This document shows, piece after piece, positions 15,343 to 23,591 of a stretch of DNA of 64,000 nucleotides. The stretch is from assembly GCF_030651185.1 (NCBI RefSeq), contig NZ_JAUSCJ010000011.1, positions 1-64,000 on the forward strand, given 5' to 3'. The stretch's first letter is position 1; each line of letters begins with the position of its first letter. The translations under genes and the position numbers were made by a program. Source of the DNA: Phenylobacterium sp. (GTDB taxonomy: Bacteria > Pseudomonadota > Alphaproteobacteria > Caulobacterales > Caulobacteraceae). Below the pieces are notes generated by a model. That model saw only the letters and a program-made list of their open reading frames with translations. It did not search any database and was not told the origin of the DNA.

Positions 15343-17067
15343 ATGATCACTTCCCCTTGGGGCTCACTATCGACGATCCGGGTGCGCCTCACCGCCGCGC
15401 TGGCGGCCGCCCTGTTGCCGGTGTTGATCCTCGGCGCCATCCAGTCCTCCATGGCCTTCCAGCGCGAGGGTGAGATCGTGCGGCAGAACCTCGCCGCCGC
15501 CGCCGAGCGCAGCGCCGCCACGGCGCGGGCCCGGATGGAGGCCGCCGACATCCTGCTGGAAACCCTGGCGCCCGCCTCCGTCGGCTTCCAATGCGCCCAG
15601 CGCCTGGCCGAGGTGACCCGGCGCATTCCGGGCTATTCGAACCTGATCCGCTTCGACCGCCGCGGCCGGGTGGCCTGCGCGGCCCATGATGTTCCCGTCG
15701 ACCTCCGCCGCGCCGAGCGCCCCTGGTTCCAGCAGCTGCAGAAGGGCGACAACCTGGTGGTCACCCGCGACCCCGGGGCGCTCTACGCCAAGGAGCCGGT
15801 GCTCCTAGCGGCGGTGCGCTCCACCGATCCCAAGGTCGGTTTCGACGGCGCACTGGTGGCGGTGATCTCCCTGCAAAGCCTGGCCCCGCGCCTGGCCGAC
15901 CGCTCCTTGCCCGACGAGGCCGAGGTGGCGCTGGCCGACAAGCAGGGCCGCTACATGAACTTCACCGATGGCCAGGCCTTCCCCGCCCTGCCCTCCGCCT
16001 GGCGGGCCAAGGCCGACGCCCGGGGATCAGTGGTCTGGTACGCCAAGGACCGGCGCGGCGACGCTAGGGTCTATTCCGCCGCGCCCCTGGTGGGCGACGA
16101 TCTCTATGTGATCCTGTCGGCAAAGTCGGGAAGCCTGTTCTCCTGGGCGCGGCTCAACCCCCTGACGGGCCTGCTGTTCCCGATCCTGGCCTTCGTCCTG
16201 GCCCTGCTGGCGGTGCTGGTGGTGACCGATCGGGTGGTGATCCGCTGGATCGCCTATCTGCAACGGATCGCGGCCCTCTATGCGCGGGGCCGGCTCACCG
16301 TCCGCCCCGTCCAGGCCGAACAGGCGCCGCCGGAAATCCGCGACCTGGCCGAGACCCTGGAACAGATGGCCGACGCCATCGTCGGGCGCGACGCCACCCT
16401 GCGCGACAACCTGGCCCAGAAGGACGCGCTGATGCGCGAGATCCATCACCGGGTGAAGAACAATCTGCAGGTCATCTCCTCGCTGCTGAACATGCAGCAG
16501 CGGGCGCTCACCGACCCCGCCGCCCGCGCGGCCATGTCCGACACCCGCCAGCGGATCACGGCGCTCGCCCTGATCTACCGCGCCCTCTACCAGGGACCCG
16601 ACCTGAAGCGGGTCGACCTGCGGCCCTTCCTGGAGGAGCTCACCGCGCAGCTGCTGTCCGCCGACGCCCTGCACGGGGCCCCGGTGAGGACCGAGATGCA
16701 CATCGACGCCCTGGTGATCGATCCCGACCGCCTGGCGCCGCTCGCCCTGTTCGCCGTCGAGGCCATCACCAACGCCCAGAAGCATGCCTTCGCGGGCCGG
16801 GGCGGCACGCTGACCGTGACCTTCAAGGTTCACGGCGATGAGGCGGTGCTGGAGATCAGCGACGATGGGAGCTCCGACAACGACGTGCTCACCGCCTCCG
16901 GCGTGGGCCGCACCCTGATGACCGCCTTCGCGCGACAGCTGCGGGGGCGAACCGAGCTGGTGCGCAGCGAAACGGGCGGCGTCACCGTCCGCCTGATGTT
17001 CCCGACACCGGGCGTGGAAAATACAGTGAAGCCTGAACCGCAATCAGGGAACCAGGCGGCGGCCTGA
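15343..17067 (+). CDS. phyK: PhyK-type HisKA_2 sensor histidine kinase
   Basis: 574 aa. Membrane helix 1 (about aa 14-33), a periplasmic Cache-like sensor region (about aa 40-270), helix 2 (about aa 276-297), a HAMP-like linker, HisKA_2 with IHHRVKNNLQVISS (H369) and an ATPase domain (EAITNAQKHAF; SDDGS). It is the third gene of the nepR-sigT operon, the position of phyK in Caulobacter. The expected role is to phosphorylate PhyR in response to stress sensed outside the membrane. The kinase class fits; the signal is unknown. Confidence 0.88.
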   Translation: MITSPWGSLSTIRVRLTAALAAALLPVLILGAIQSSMAFQREGEIVRQNLAAAAERSAATARARMEAADILLETLAPASVGFQCAQRLAEVTRRIPGYSNLIRFDRRGRVACAAHDVPVDLRRAERPWFQQLQKGDNLVVTRDPGALYAKEPVLLAAVRSTDPKVGFDGALVAVISLQSLAPRLADRSLPDEAEVALADKQGRYMNFTDGQAFPALPSAWRAKADARGSVVWYAKDRRGDARVYSAAPLVGDDLYVILSAKSGSLFSWARLNPLTGLLFPILAFVLALLAVLVVTDRVVIRWIAYLQRIAALYARGRLTVRPVQAEQAPPEIRDLAETLEQMADAIVGRDATLRDNLAQKDALMREIHHRVKNNLQVISSLLNMQQRALTDPAARAAMSDTRQRITALALIYRALYQGPDLKRVDLRPFLEELTAQLLSADALHGAPVRTEMHIDALVIDPDRLAPLALFAVEAITNAQKHAFAGRGGTLTVTFKVHGDEAVLEISDDGSSDNDVLTASGVGRTLMTAFARQLRGRTELVRSETGGVTVRLMFPTPGVENTVKPEPQSGNQAAA

Positions 17068-17072
17068 CCGTT
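17048..17072 (+). promoter_or_regulatory. EcfG (SigT)-type promoter, entericidin-like gene
   Basis: Exact GGAAC (17048-17052), 16-bp spacer, CGTT (17069-17072), overlapping the end of the kinase gene and 42 bp upstream of the lipoprotein start. Confidence 0.82.
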
Positions 17073-17114
17073 CGTCTCCGGCAAGTTCAACAATCCCCCG
17101 GGGAGAATAACCCA

Positions 17115-17252
17115 ATGCGTAAGATCGCTCTGCTGGCCGTCGTGGCCGCCACCTTCGCCATTTCCGCCTGCAACACCCTGTCGGGCGCCGGTCGTGACGT
17201 TTCGGCCGCCGGTTCGGCCGTGACCAGCACCGCCGAAGACGCCAAGCAATAG
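17115..17252 (+). CDS. Entericidin A/B-like small lipoprotein
   Basis: 45 aa. A lipoprotein signal ends at C19 (TFAISAC), followed by NTLSGAGRDVSAAGSAVTST and a short acidic tail. This is the entericidin (EcnA/B) family of tiny stress-induced lipoproteins, for which bacteriolysis or membrane roles have been proposed. A GGGGAGAATAACCC ribosome site precedes the ATG. It has its own EcfG-type promoter and a double terminator, so it is a compact stress unit. It is too short for most automatic gene finders. Confidence 0.9.
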   Translation: MRKIALLAVVAATFAISACNTLSGAGRDVSAAGSAVTSTAEDAKQ

Positions 17253-17258
17253 GCTTCT

Positions 17259-17310
17259 AAGCCCCTTCAGGGGCTTGAAATCCCGTCGCAGTTCCTGCGG
17301 CGGGATTTTT
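17259..17310 (+). terminator. Tandem terminator hairpins
   Basis: Hairpin 1: AAGCCCC / GGGGCTT (17259-17265, 17270-17276). Hairpin 2: a 14-pair stem (17278-17291 / 17295-17308) with one G-U pair and a T run. It closes the entericidin-like unit and may also serve as an end signal near the convergent lipoprotein gene. Confidence 0.85.
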
Positions 17311-17324
17311 CGTGGGCGGAGGTC

Positions 17325-17951
17325 TCAGTCGCCGCCGAACCACACGAAGGCGCGGTTGATCTTCTGGCCCATGGCGGTGAGCGCCCCGGTCAGCACGGTC
17401 TCCTCGGCCCCGCCGGCATGGACCCGCTCCAGGGCCTTGGGGTCGATCTGGCCCTCGAAGCTCACCTGGCCCAGCACATCGTCCTGGCCGCGGAAGCTCA
17501 GCTGTCCGGCGGTCACCTTGTAGGCGTTGGGCAGGACCCGGCGGCTGACCTCGTGATAGGGCTGGCCCAGTTCATTCTCCCGCAGCGGGCTGGTGACGTC
17601 GTCGAACTCCAGCATGATCGGCGCGTAGTTGGGCGAAATCCGCTGGCCCTTCTCGTAGTTGGCGAAGTCCTCGGGCGCGCCCAGATGCAGCCCCCTCAGC
17701 TTGAAGTTTCCGAACTGGATCGGCGCCTTGGCGAAATAGTAGCCGAACAGGTTGAGGCCCGGCTGATGGAAGAAGCCGGTTAGCGGCGCAGCTGGCGCGA
17801 TCGGCGCCACGGGCTCGGGCGGCGCCACGGTGGCCGTCGGCTGTCCCGGAGAGACCGGCGCGGACGGCTCCTGGGTCGGCTTGTTGCAACTGGCCAGGGC
17901 CAGGGCCGCGGCCAGGACAGCGGTAGAAGCGGACAACAGGCGTCTGGACAT
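17325..17951 (-). CDS. Hypothetical lipoprotein
   Basis: 208 aa. The signal peptide ends in a strong lipobox LASC (C22), then a proline-rich linker (aa 25-58) and a compact domain without recognised motifs (LTGFFHQPGLNLFGYYFAKA; GQLSFRGQDDVLGQVSFEG). It is likely anchored in the outer membrane or inner leaflet facing the periplasm. It ends close to the terminators of the convergent entericidin-like gene. The cheR gene starting at 18829 reads the same way and ends 50 bp upstream, so they may share a transcript. Confidence 0.75.
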   Translation of the reverse strand: MSRRLLSASTAVLAAALALASCNKPTQEPSAPVSPGQPTATVAPPEPVAPIAPAAPLTGFFHQPGLNLFGYYFAKAPIQFGNFKLRGLHLGAPEDFANYEKGQRISPNYAPIMLEFDDVTSPLRENELGQPYHEVSRRVLPNAYKVTAGQLSFRGQDDVLGQVSFEGQIDPKALERVHAGGAEETVLTGALTAMGQKINRAFVWFGGD

Positions 17952-18001
17952 CAAAAATCCCCCGAGTGACCGGGTGATCCTAGGTCTTGTGGCCCTGCTT
18001 G

Positions 18002-18829
18002 TCAGGCGGCGGCGCGAAAGGAAGGATTGCGGGCGTAGAGGCCGGGGCGCCCGCTGACCGGCTGGAACGCCTCGGAAAGGCCCATGGCGGCCTCGCCCAG
18101 GCCCAGGAACAGGAAGCCGTCGGGGCTTAGCGCCCGGGCCAGGTTCTCCAGCAGGCGCGCCCGCATCGGTTCCACCAGGGCGCCCAGGACATAGCGGCAG
18201 AAGATCACGTCGAACCGCCCGGCCGCCGAGAGGTCGGCCACCAGGTTGATGCGCCGCCAGCGGACCATCTGCCGGATGCGCGGCGACAGCGCCCACATCT
18301 CGTCGGCCTTCTCGAAGTGGCGGACCAGCTGGCGGATCGGCAGGCCCCGCTGGATTTCGAACTGGGTGTAGAGTCCGCTCTGGGCCTTCTCCAGGGCGCG
18401 CTCGGAGAGGTCCGACGCGAAGAGCTCCAGCTTGGCGCCCGGAATCAGGGCGCGCTGGTCCTCGATGATCATGGCCAGGGAGTAGACTTCCTGGCCCGAG
18501 CCGCAGGCCGCGCTCCAGATGCGGATCGGCTCGCCGTCGCGCAGGCGGGCGAGGGTCGGCAGGATCTCGTCGCGGAACAGGTTGAAGGGGCCCCGGTCGC
18601 GGAAGAAGGCGGTCTCGCTCGAGGCCATGCACTCCACGATCGCCCAGGCCAGCCGGTCCTCGCGCTTGGCGCGCAGGGCCGCGATCATGTCGTCGATGGA
18701 GCCGAAGTTCTCCCGACGGGCCACCGGGCCCAGGCGGCTTTCCAGCAGGTAGGTCTTTCCGGGGTCGACGAACAGGCCGGCGCGCGCGGCGCAGAGCTGG
18801 ACCACCAGGTCGATGTCCTCAGGCCTCAT
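18002..18829 (-). CDS. cheR: CheR-type protein-glutamate methyltransferase
   Basis: 275 aa. An all-helical N-terminal domain (aa 1-75) is followed by the SAM-binding domain: RIWSAACGSGQEVYSLAM, the LFASDLSERALEKAQSG motif and FDVIFCRYVL. CheR methylates receptor glutamates in chemotaxis. SSETAFFRDRGPF is the family substrate-binding hallmark. No receptors or CheB lie nearby; the gene overlaps the upstream receiver gene by 4 bp. With chpT just beyond, the group matches the gene order near phyK in Caulobacter. Confidence 0.9.
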   Translation of the reverse strand: MRPEDIDLVVQLCAARAGLFVDPGKTYLLESRLGPVARRENFGSIDDMIAALRAKREDRLAWAIVECMASSETAFFRDRGPFNLFRDEILPTLARLRDGEPIRIWSAACGSGQEVYSLAMIIEDQRALIPGAKLELFASDLSERALEKAQSGLYTQFEIQRGLPIRQLVRHFEKADEMWALSPRIRQMVRWRRINLVADLSAAGRFDVIFCRYVLGALVEPMRARLLENLARALSPDGFLFLGLGEAAMGLSEAFQPVSGRPGLYARNPSFRAAA

Positions 18830-19191
18830 ATCAGTCCGGCCTCGGCGAACTTCGAAGCGATGATGTCACCGTCGAAGGGCTTCATGATGTACTCGTTGGC
18901 GCCGCAGTCCAGGGCCTCGCGGATACGTTCGATATCGTTCTCGACGGTGCAGAACACCACCGTGGGCTTGTCGCCGCCCGGCTCCAGCCGCAGATGGCGC
19001 AGGAACTCGATCCCCGTCATCATCGGCATGTTCCAGTCCAGCAGCACCGCGTCCGGCATGGCCGCCCGGCACCAGGCGAGCGCCTCCATCCCATCGGACG
19101 CCTCGGCGATTTCAAAGCCGATGTCCTCCAGGATTCTGCGGGCGACCTTGCGGATCACTCGGCTGTCGTCAACGACGAGGCAGGTCTTCAA
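18826..19191 (-). CDS. Single-domain CheY-like response regulator
   Basis: 121 aa, a lone receiver: CLVVDDSRVIRKVARRIL (acidic pair D8-D9), phospho-acceptor in VLLDWNMP, the T/S position in VVFCTVEND and K in YIMKPFDGD. No output domain. It overlaps cheR by 4 bp. It may bind the flagellar motor or relay phosphate. GTTAAGG and ATTAACC upstream (19233-19251) look like a CtrA half-site pair but with the wrong spacing. Confidence 0.9.
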   Translation of the reverse strand: MKTCLVVDDSRVIRKVARRILEDIGFEIAEASDGMEALAWCRAAMPDAVLLDWNMPMMTGIEFLRHLRLEPGGDKPTVVFCTVENDIERIREALDCGANEYIMKPFDGDIIASKFAEAGLI

Positions 19192-19295
19192 CGCGATACT
19201 CCACCCTTCAACCGTCTTCTCGCGCGCGGTTGGTTAAGGAGCCGTATTAACCGATCGGAAATTCACATTTCGCGCGGGTGTGTCGCACGCCCTTT

Positions 19296-19985
19296 TCAGG
19301 CCGGAATACTGGCCGCGAAGGTGACCTTCTCCTCGCCGACGTCGGCGAAGATGCGGCCGCCCGCATCGGTCAGGAACAGGTGAACGTAGTAGGCCTGAAC
19401 CCAGTGACCGTGCAGGCCTTCCCCCATGGCCTCGCCTCGCAGGCCTGCCAGCACCTCGGGGCGCAGACGGGCGCGAGGACCGATGGCTTCCACGGCGATC
19501 ACCACGGTGGCGCCTTCCTGCACGGCGCGAATCTTGGCGGTCCCGCCGGTGGGCAGGGCCGCGCCGGCCATCTGGGCCAGGTTGAGAATGGCCCGCGCGG
19601 TGGGCTTGTTCAGCGACGGCGCCTCCACCTGCCAGTCCATCTCGGCCCGCATGTGGGCGAAGACGCCTTGGGCCAGCTTGGCCAGTTCGCGGGCGTCGAA
19701 GGTCTCGGCGGTGGCCGAGGCGCCGAAGGCCACCCGGGTGAAGGACAACAGGTCGGCCAGCTTGCGGGCGCTGCCGGCGATCAGGTTCATGGCGTCTTCG
19801 CGCATGTCCTGGGCGCTGGGATCGTCCAGCAGATCCAGGCCCGAGACGATGGCGCTGGCCGGGCTGATGAAGTCGTGACACATGCGCGCCGCCAGATAGG
19901 CGGCGACCTCCGCGGTGCGCGGCGCAGGTTTGGGCTCAGCCTCCACGGAGGGGTCGGCGGCGGCGTTCTGATCTGGCTCTGACAT
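19296..19985 (-). CDS. chpT: ChpT histidine phosphotransferase
   Basis: 229 aa. The DHp-like segment LAARMCHDFISPASAIVSGL carries the phospho-accepting histidine H37, followed by a degenerate ATPase-like domain lacking nucleotide motifs. ChpT passes phosphate from the CckA kinase to CtrA and CpdR, controlling the cell cycle in Caulobacterales and relatives. The ATG at 19983-19985 is chosen; a longer reading to 20099 would overlap the divergent DUF3553 gene. Its presence is strong taxonomic evidence for the host group. Confidence 0.9.
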   Translation of the reverse strand: MSEPDQNAAADPSVEAEPKPAPRTAEVAAYLAARMCHDFISPASAIVSGLDLLDDPSAQDMREDAMNLIAGSARKLADLLSFTRVAFGASATAETFDARELAKLAQGVFAHMRAEMDWQVEAPSLNKPTARAILNLAQMAGAALPTGGTAKIRAVQEGATVVIAVEAIGPRARLRPEVLAGLRGEAMGEGLHGHWVQAYYVHLFLTDAGGRIFADVGEEKVTFAASIPA

Positions 19986-20051
19986 AAGGCTTTGAACTTG
20001 GCCTGATTTGGCGCTTTGGCAAACCGGGACGGGCGGATAGGTAACCGGCTC

Positions 20052-20252
20052 ATGAGTGGTTCCGATCCCTTCCTTGAGCCCGGCGTCGTCGTACGCCATC
20101 CGGGCCGTGAAGACTGGGGTCTGGGGCAGGTGCAGTCGGTGGCGGGGCGCAAGGTGACGGTGAATTTCCAGGATGGCGGCAAGCAGGTCATCGACACGGC
20201 GATCGTGCCCCTCGCCTTCGTAAGCAACGATCCCCGGAGCGCCCGGCGATGA
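20052..20252 (+). CDS. DUF3553 small protein
   Basis: 66 aa. The sequence FLEPGVVVRHPGREDWGLGQ, then VQSVAGRKVTVNFQDGGKQV, is a small SH3/Tudor-like beta domain of the DUF3553 family, common in alphaproteobacteria next to cysQ and chpT. Function unknown. The last codons overlap the cysQ start by 4 bp. The ATG at 20052 is preferred to a codon at 20016. Confidence 0.85.
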   Translation: MSGSDPFLEPGVVVRHPGREDWGLGQVQSVAGRKVTVNFQDGGKQVIDTAIVPLAFVSNDPRSARR

Positions 20253-21019
20253 GCGGCTTCAACACCGACATCGGGCCCTTGCTGGCCGACATCGTCGAGG
20301 AGGCCGGCCGCCTGGTCCTGCCCCTGTGGAAATCCGGCCTGGAGGTCTTTTCCAAGGCCGACGAGAGCCCGGTCACCGAGGCCGACCGCCGCGGCGAGCT
20401 GCTGATCCTGGAACGGCTGGAGACCCACTTCCCCGGCGTCCACGTGATCTCCGAGGAGGACGCCAGCGAGTTCGGCACCCCCGACGCGATCGGCGATCGC
20501 TTCTTCCTGGTGGACCCGGTGGACGGCACCAAGGCCTTCGTGCGCGGCGATCCGAATTTCACGGTCAATATCGCCCTGATCGAGGGTCGCCGCCCGGTCG
20601 CCGGCGCCGTCTGCGCGCCGGCTTCAGGCGAGACCTGGTACACTGAGGGCGGCCAGACGATGAAGCGCATGGTGGGCGAGGCCGGCAAGCCGGTCGCGGC
20701 CCGCGCCTGGCCCAAGGGCGAGGCCGTCGCCCTGGTCAGCCACACCATGAAGGAAGACACCCTCAAGGCCCTGGCCGACAAGTACGGGTTCGACGCCACC
20801 CGCGCGATGGACTCATCCATCAAGTTCTGCCGCCTGGCGGAGGGCTCGGCCGACGTCTATCCGCGCCATGGCCCCACCATGGAGTGGGACATCGCCGCCG
20901 GTCACGCGGTGCTGGAGGCGGCGGGGGGCAGCGTTCTGACGCCGGAGGGCGAGGCCTTTGTCTACGGCAAGGCCGATGAGAAGTTCCGCAACGGCTGGTT
21001 CGTGGCGCGGGGCAGGTAG
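20249..21019 (+). CDS. cysQ: 3'(2'),5'-bisphosphate nucleotidase CysQ
   Basis: 256 aa, inositol monophosphatase superfamily. Metal-binding motifs are VISEEDASEFG, DPVDGTKAFVRG and the C-terminal EWDIAAGHAVLEAAGG. CysQ removes the 3'-phosphate of PAP/PAPS to recycle a by-product of sulfate assimilation and sulfotransferases. It overlaps the DUF3553 gene by 4 bp, a conserved pairing. An inositol-phosphatase activity cannot be excluded. Confidence 0.9.
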   Translation: MSGFNTDIGPLLADIVEEAGRLVLPLWKSGLEVFSKADESPVTEADRRGELLILERLETHFPGVHVISEEDASEFGTPDAIGDRFFLVDPVDGTKAFVRGDPNFTVNIALIEGRRPVAGAVCAPASGETWYTEGGQTMKRMVGEAGKPVAARAWPKGEAVALVSHTMKEDTLKALADKYGFDATRAMDSSIKFCRLAEGSADVYPRHGPTMEWDIAAGHAVLEAAGGSVLTPEGEAFVYGKADEKFRNGWFVARGR

Positions 21020-21026
21020 TCCCCGG

Positions 21027-21224
21027 CTAGATCGCCTTGCGGCTGTCCCAGTCGATATGGTCCGAGGAAATCGGCGCGGCGTGGGTGCGGGAATAGGCGG
21101 TGGCGACACTGCCGGCGCCCGCCACCAGGTAGGTCGCAAAGCCCACGAAGAACGCAAACACCGCCAGCACCACGAAGGGCCTGACCAGATCGAACGGATT
21201 GGGTTCGGTACGCGAAACCGACAT
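21027..21224 (-). CDS. Small single-span membrane protein (unknown)
   Basis: 65 aa. One membrane helix (about aa 14-39, VRPFVVLAVFAFFVGFATYL and onward) with a polar C-terminus (SSDHIDWDSRKAI). No family recognised. The frame runs far upstream, but the ATG at 21222-21224 begins just before the helix and lies in a non-coding gap. It converges with cysQ, 7 bp apart. Confidence 0.6.
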   Translation of the reverse strand: MSVSRTEPNPFDLVRPFVVLAVFAFFVGFATYLVAGAGSVATAYSRTHAAPISSDHIDWDSRKAI

Positions 21225-21481
21225 GGACGGGGTCCCTTGGTCCTGAAGAAGCCTGACACGGGAACAACCGATCGCCGCGGAAGGTTGCGACGCTCTGTCT
21301 ACAGACTCACATGATTCGCGCTGCGGGCGAGTGGGCGGACTGTCGCAGGGTCGACTTGAGGTCGCTCTCCTCTGAGCGCTGATCGGCTGAGCGCCTCGAG
21401 GGGCGCCCTTTCGCGCCCACGCCTTAGGCCTTGCCTCCGCCGCCCATTGCACGCGAGGCTTGGGCAAAAGGGGAAACGCGC

Positions 21482-22273
21482 ATGACCTGGCAGACGATCG
21501 ACTATGAGACCCGCGGCCACGTGGGGATCGTCACCCTCAACCGCCCCGAGAAGCTGAACGCCATCAGCGGCGAACTTCGCGCCGACGTCCATGCCGCCTT
21601 CGGCCTGGCGCGGGAGGACGACGAGGTCCGCGCGGTGATCCTCACCGGGGCCGGCCGCGGCTTCTGCTCCGGCGCCGACCTCACCGGCCAGGTTCCACCG
21701 GCCGAGACCAGCCAGAACGCCCGCCTCGACGAGATGAGCTGGGTCGGGCGCTGGGCCAAGCTGTTCCACGAATTCGACAAGCCGCTGATCGGGGCCATTA
21801 ACGGGGTCTGCGCCGGGGCCGGCATGAGCGCGGCCCTGGGCTGCGACGTCCGCATCGGCTCGGAACACGCCCGCTTCAAGACCACCTTCGTCGAGCGCAG
21901 CCTGTCGCCCGACTCAGGCATGAGCTGGCTGCTGCCGCGCATCGTCGGCTATGCCGACGCCGCCGACCTGATCCTCACCAGCCGGATGGTGCTGGCCGAC
22001 GAGGCCAGGTCTCTGGGGCTGCTCAACCGCCTCGTAACCCACGACGACCTGCTGGACGCGGCTCTGGCCTATGCCGAGGAGATCACCCGCTGGCCGCCGC
22101 TGGCGGTGCGGACCGCCAAGAAGGTGCTGCAGACCAACTTCGAGAGCGACCTCGACACGGCGCTCAAATACGAGTCCGTCGGCCTTTCCTTCGCGCGGCG
22201 GGCCACCAACGATGTGCAGGAGTCCCGCGCCTCGTTCCTCGAGAAACGCAAAGGCGTCTACACAGGGACCTGA
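21482..22273 (+). CDS. Enoyl-CoA hydratase/isomerase family protein
   Basis: 263 aa, crotonase fold. The first oxyanion-hole motif is AGRGFCSGADLTG and the second is GVCAGAGMSAALGCD. The catalytic glutamates of hydratases (E144/E164 in rat) align with ...FVERSLSPDSG, where one acid (E) is present but the second position is D, so hydratase versus isomerase is not certain. It precedes a glutaryl-CoA dehydrogenase by 42 bp on the same strand, suggesting a shared role in acyl-CoA breakdown, perhaps lysine/glutarate degradation (crotonyl-CoA). Confidence 0.88.
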   Translation: MTWQTIDYETRGHVGIVTLNRPEKLNAISGELRADVHAAFGLAREDDEVRAVILTGAGRGFCSGADLTGQVPPAETSQNARLDEMSWVGRWAKLFHEFDKPLIGAINGVCAGAGMSAALGCDVRIGSEHARFKTTFVERSLSPDSGMSWLLPRIVGYADAADLILTSRMVLADEARSLGLLNRLVTHDDLLDAALAYAEEITRWPPLAVRTAKKVLQTNFESDLDTALKYESVGLSFARRATNDVQESRASFLEKRKGVYTGT

Positions 22274-22315
22274 CTTGGCGTCATAACGCCCCCAACGCAC
22301 GCAAGGGGAAACGCC

Positions 22316-23500
22316 ATGGCTCAGGACAGCGCCGCCAAGACCTTCGACTGGGAAGACCCGCTGGACATGAAGTCCCGGCTCTCCGAGGAGGAGACCATGG
22401 TCTGGGACGCCGCCCGGTCCTATGCCCGCGAAAAACTGCTGCCCCGGGTGGTCTCGGCCTATGCCGAGGAGCGGTTCGACCGCGAGATCATGACCGAGAT
22501 GGGGGCGCTCGGCTTCCTCGGCCCGACGCTTCCCGAGGAATACGGCGGGGCCGGCGTCAACCACGTGGCCTATGGCCTGATCGCCCGCGAGATCGAGGCG
22601 ATCGACTCTGGCTACCGCTCGGCCATGAGCGTGCAGTCGTCCCTGGTCATGTACCCGATCTACGCCTTCGGGTCGGAGGAGCAGAAGCGCAAGTACCTGC
22701 CCGGCATGGCCAAGGGCGAGATCATCGGCTGCTTTGGCCTGACGGAAGCCGACGGCGGCTCCGATCCCGCCTCCATGCGCACCGTGGCCCGCAAGGCGCC
22801 CGGCGGCTACACGCTCTCGGGATCGAAGATGTGGATCAGCAACTCACCGATCTGCGACGTCGCCCTGGTCTGGGCCAAGCTGGACGGGGTGATCCGCGGC
22901 TTCCTGGTGGACCGCGGCTCGGAAGGCTTCACCACGCCGAAGATTCTCAACAAGCTGTCCCTGCGCGCCTCCATCACCGGCGAGATCGCGCTCGCCGACG
23001 TCTTCGTGCCGGAAGACCAGATGCTGCCGGGCGTCTCTGGCCTGCGCGGACCGTTCTCGTGCCTGAACAAGGCGCGCTACGGCATCTCCTGGGGGGCCAT
23101 GGGCGCCGCGGAGTTCTGCCTGCACGCCAGCCGCGACTACACCAAGACCCGCAGCGTGTTCGGCAAGCCGCTGGCCGCCCGGCAGCTGGTGCAGAAGAAG
23201 CTGGCCGACATGCAGACCGAGATCGCGCTCGGCTTCGAGGGCTCGCTGGCGCTGGGCCGCCTGCTGGACCAGGGCGCCTGGGTGCCGGAAGCCATCAGCC
23301 TGATGAAGCGCAACAACTGCGGCAAGGCCCTGGCCATCGCCCGCGAGGCCCGCGACATCCACGGCGGCAACGGGATTTCCGGCGAGTACCACGTGATGCG
23401 GCACGCGGCGAACCTGGAGACCGTCAACACCTATGAAGGCGCCCACGACGTCCACGCCCTGATCCTGGGCCGGGCCATCACCGGCGAGAACGCCTTCTAG
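22316..23500 (+). CDS. gcdH: Glutaryl-CoA dehydrogenase
   Basis: 394 aa acyl-CoA dehydrogenase. The segments [16 protein letters not shown] and [15 protein letters not shown] bind FAD. The catalytic base is E374 in [20 protein letters not shown], and this C-terminus with [18 protein letters not shown] is typical of glutaryl-CoA dehydrogenase. It oxidatively decarboxylates glutaryl-CoA to crotonyl-CoA, the substrate of the hydratase just upstream. FAD enzyme, cytoplasmic. Confidence 0.92.
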   Translation: MAQDSAAKTFDWEDPLDMKSRLSEEETMVWDAARSYAREKLLPRVVSAYAEERFDREIMTEMGALGFLGPTLPEEYGGAGVNHVAYGLIAREIEAIDSGYRSAMSVQSSLVMYPIYAFGSEEQKRKYLPGMAKGEIIGCFGLTEADGGSDPASMRTVARKAPGGYTLSGSKMWISNSPICDVALVWAKLDGVIRGFLVDRGSEGFTTPKILNKLSLRASITGEIALADVFVPEDQMLPGVSGLRGPFSCLNKARYGISWGAMGAAEFCLHASRDYTKTRSVFGKPLAARQLVQKKLADMQTEIALGFEGSLALGRLLDQGAWVPEAISLMKRNNCGKALAIAREARDIHGGNGISGEYHVMRHAANLETVNTYEGAHDVHALILGRAITGENAF

Positions 23501-23520
23501 GCCAGCGAACTTCGCGCCAA

Positions 23521-23553
23521 GAAAAGGCCCAGGGCGGGGATCCGCTCTGGGCC
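23521..23553 (-). terminator. Terminator of the DUF2807 gene
   Basis: Twelve-pair stem GGCCCAGGGCGG / CCGCTCTGGGCC (one G-U). The T run (TTTTC) follows on the minus strand, so it stops transcription from the right; it may also limit read-through from gcdH. Confidence 0.7.
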
Positions 23554-23591
23554 AGTCTTGCGTCCGGGGAGGACACCGCTTTCGCGGATCT

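Noticed and set aside
19233-19251. TTAA...TTAA upstream of the receiver gene as a CtrA site
   Set aside because: Spacer is 9 bp instead of the 7 bp of CtrA boxes, so not supported.
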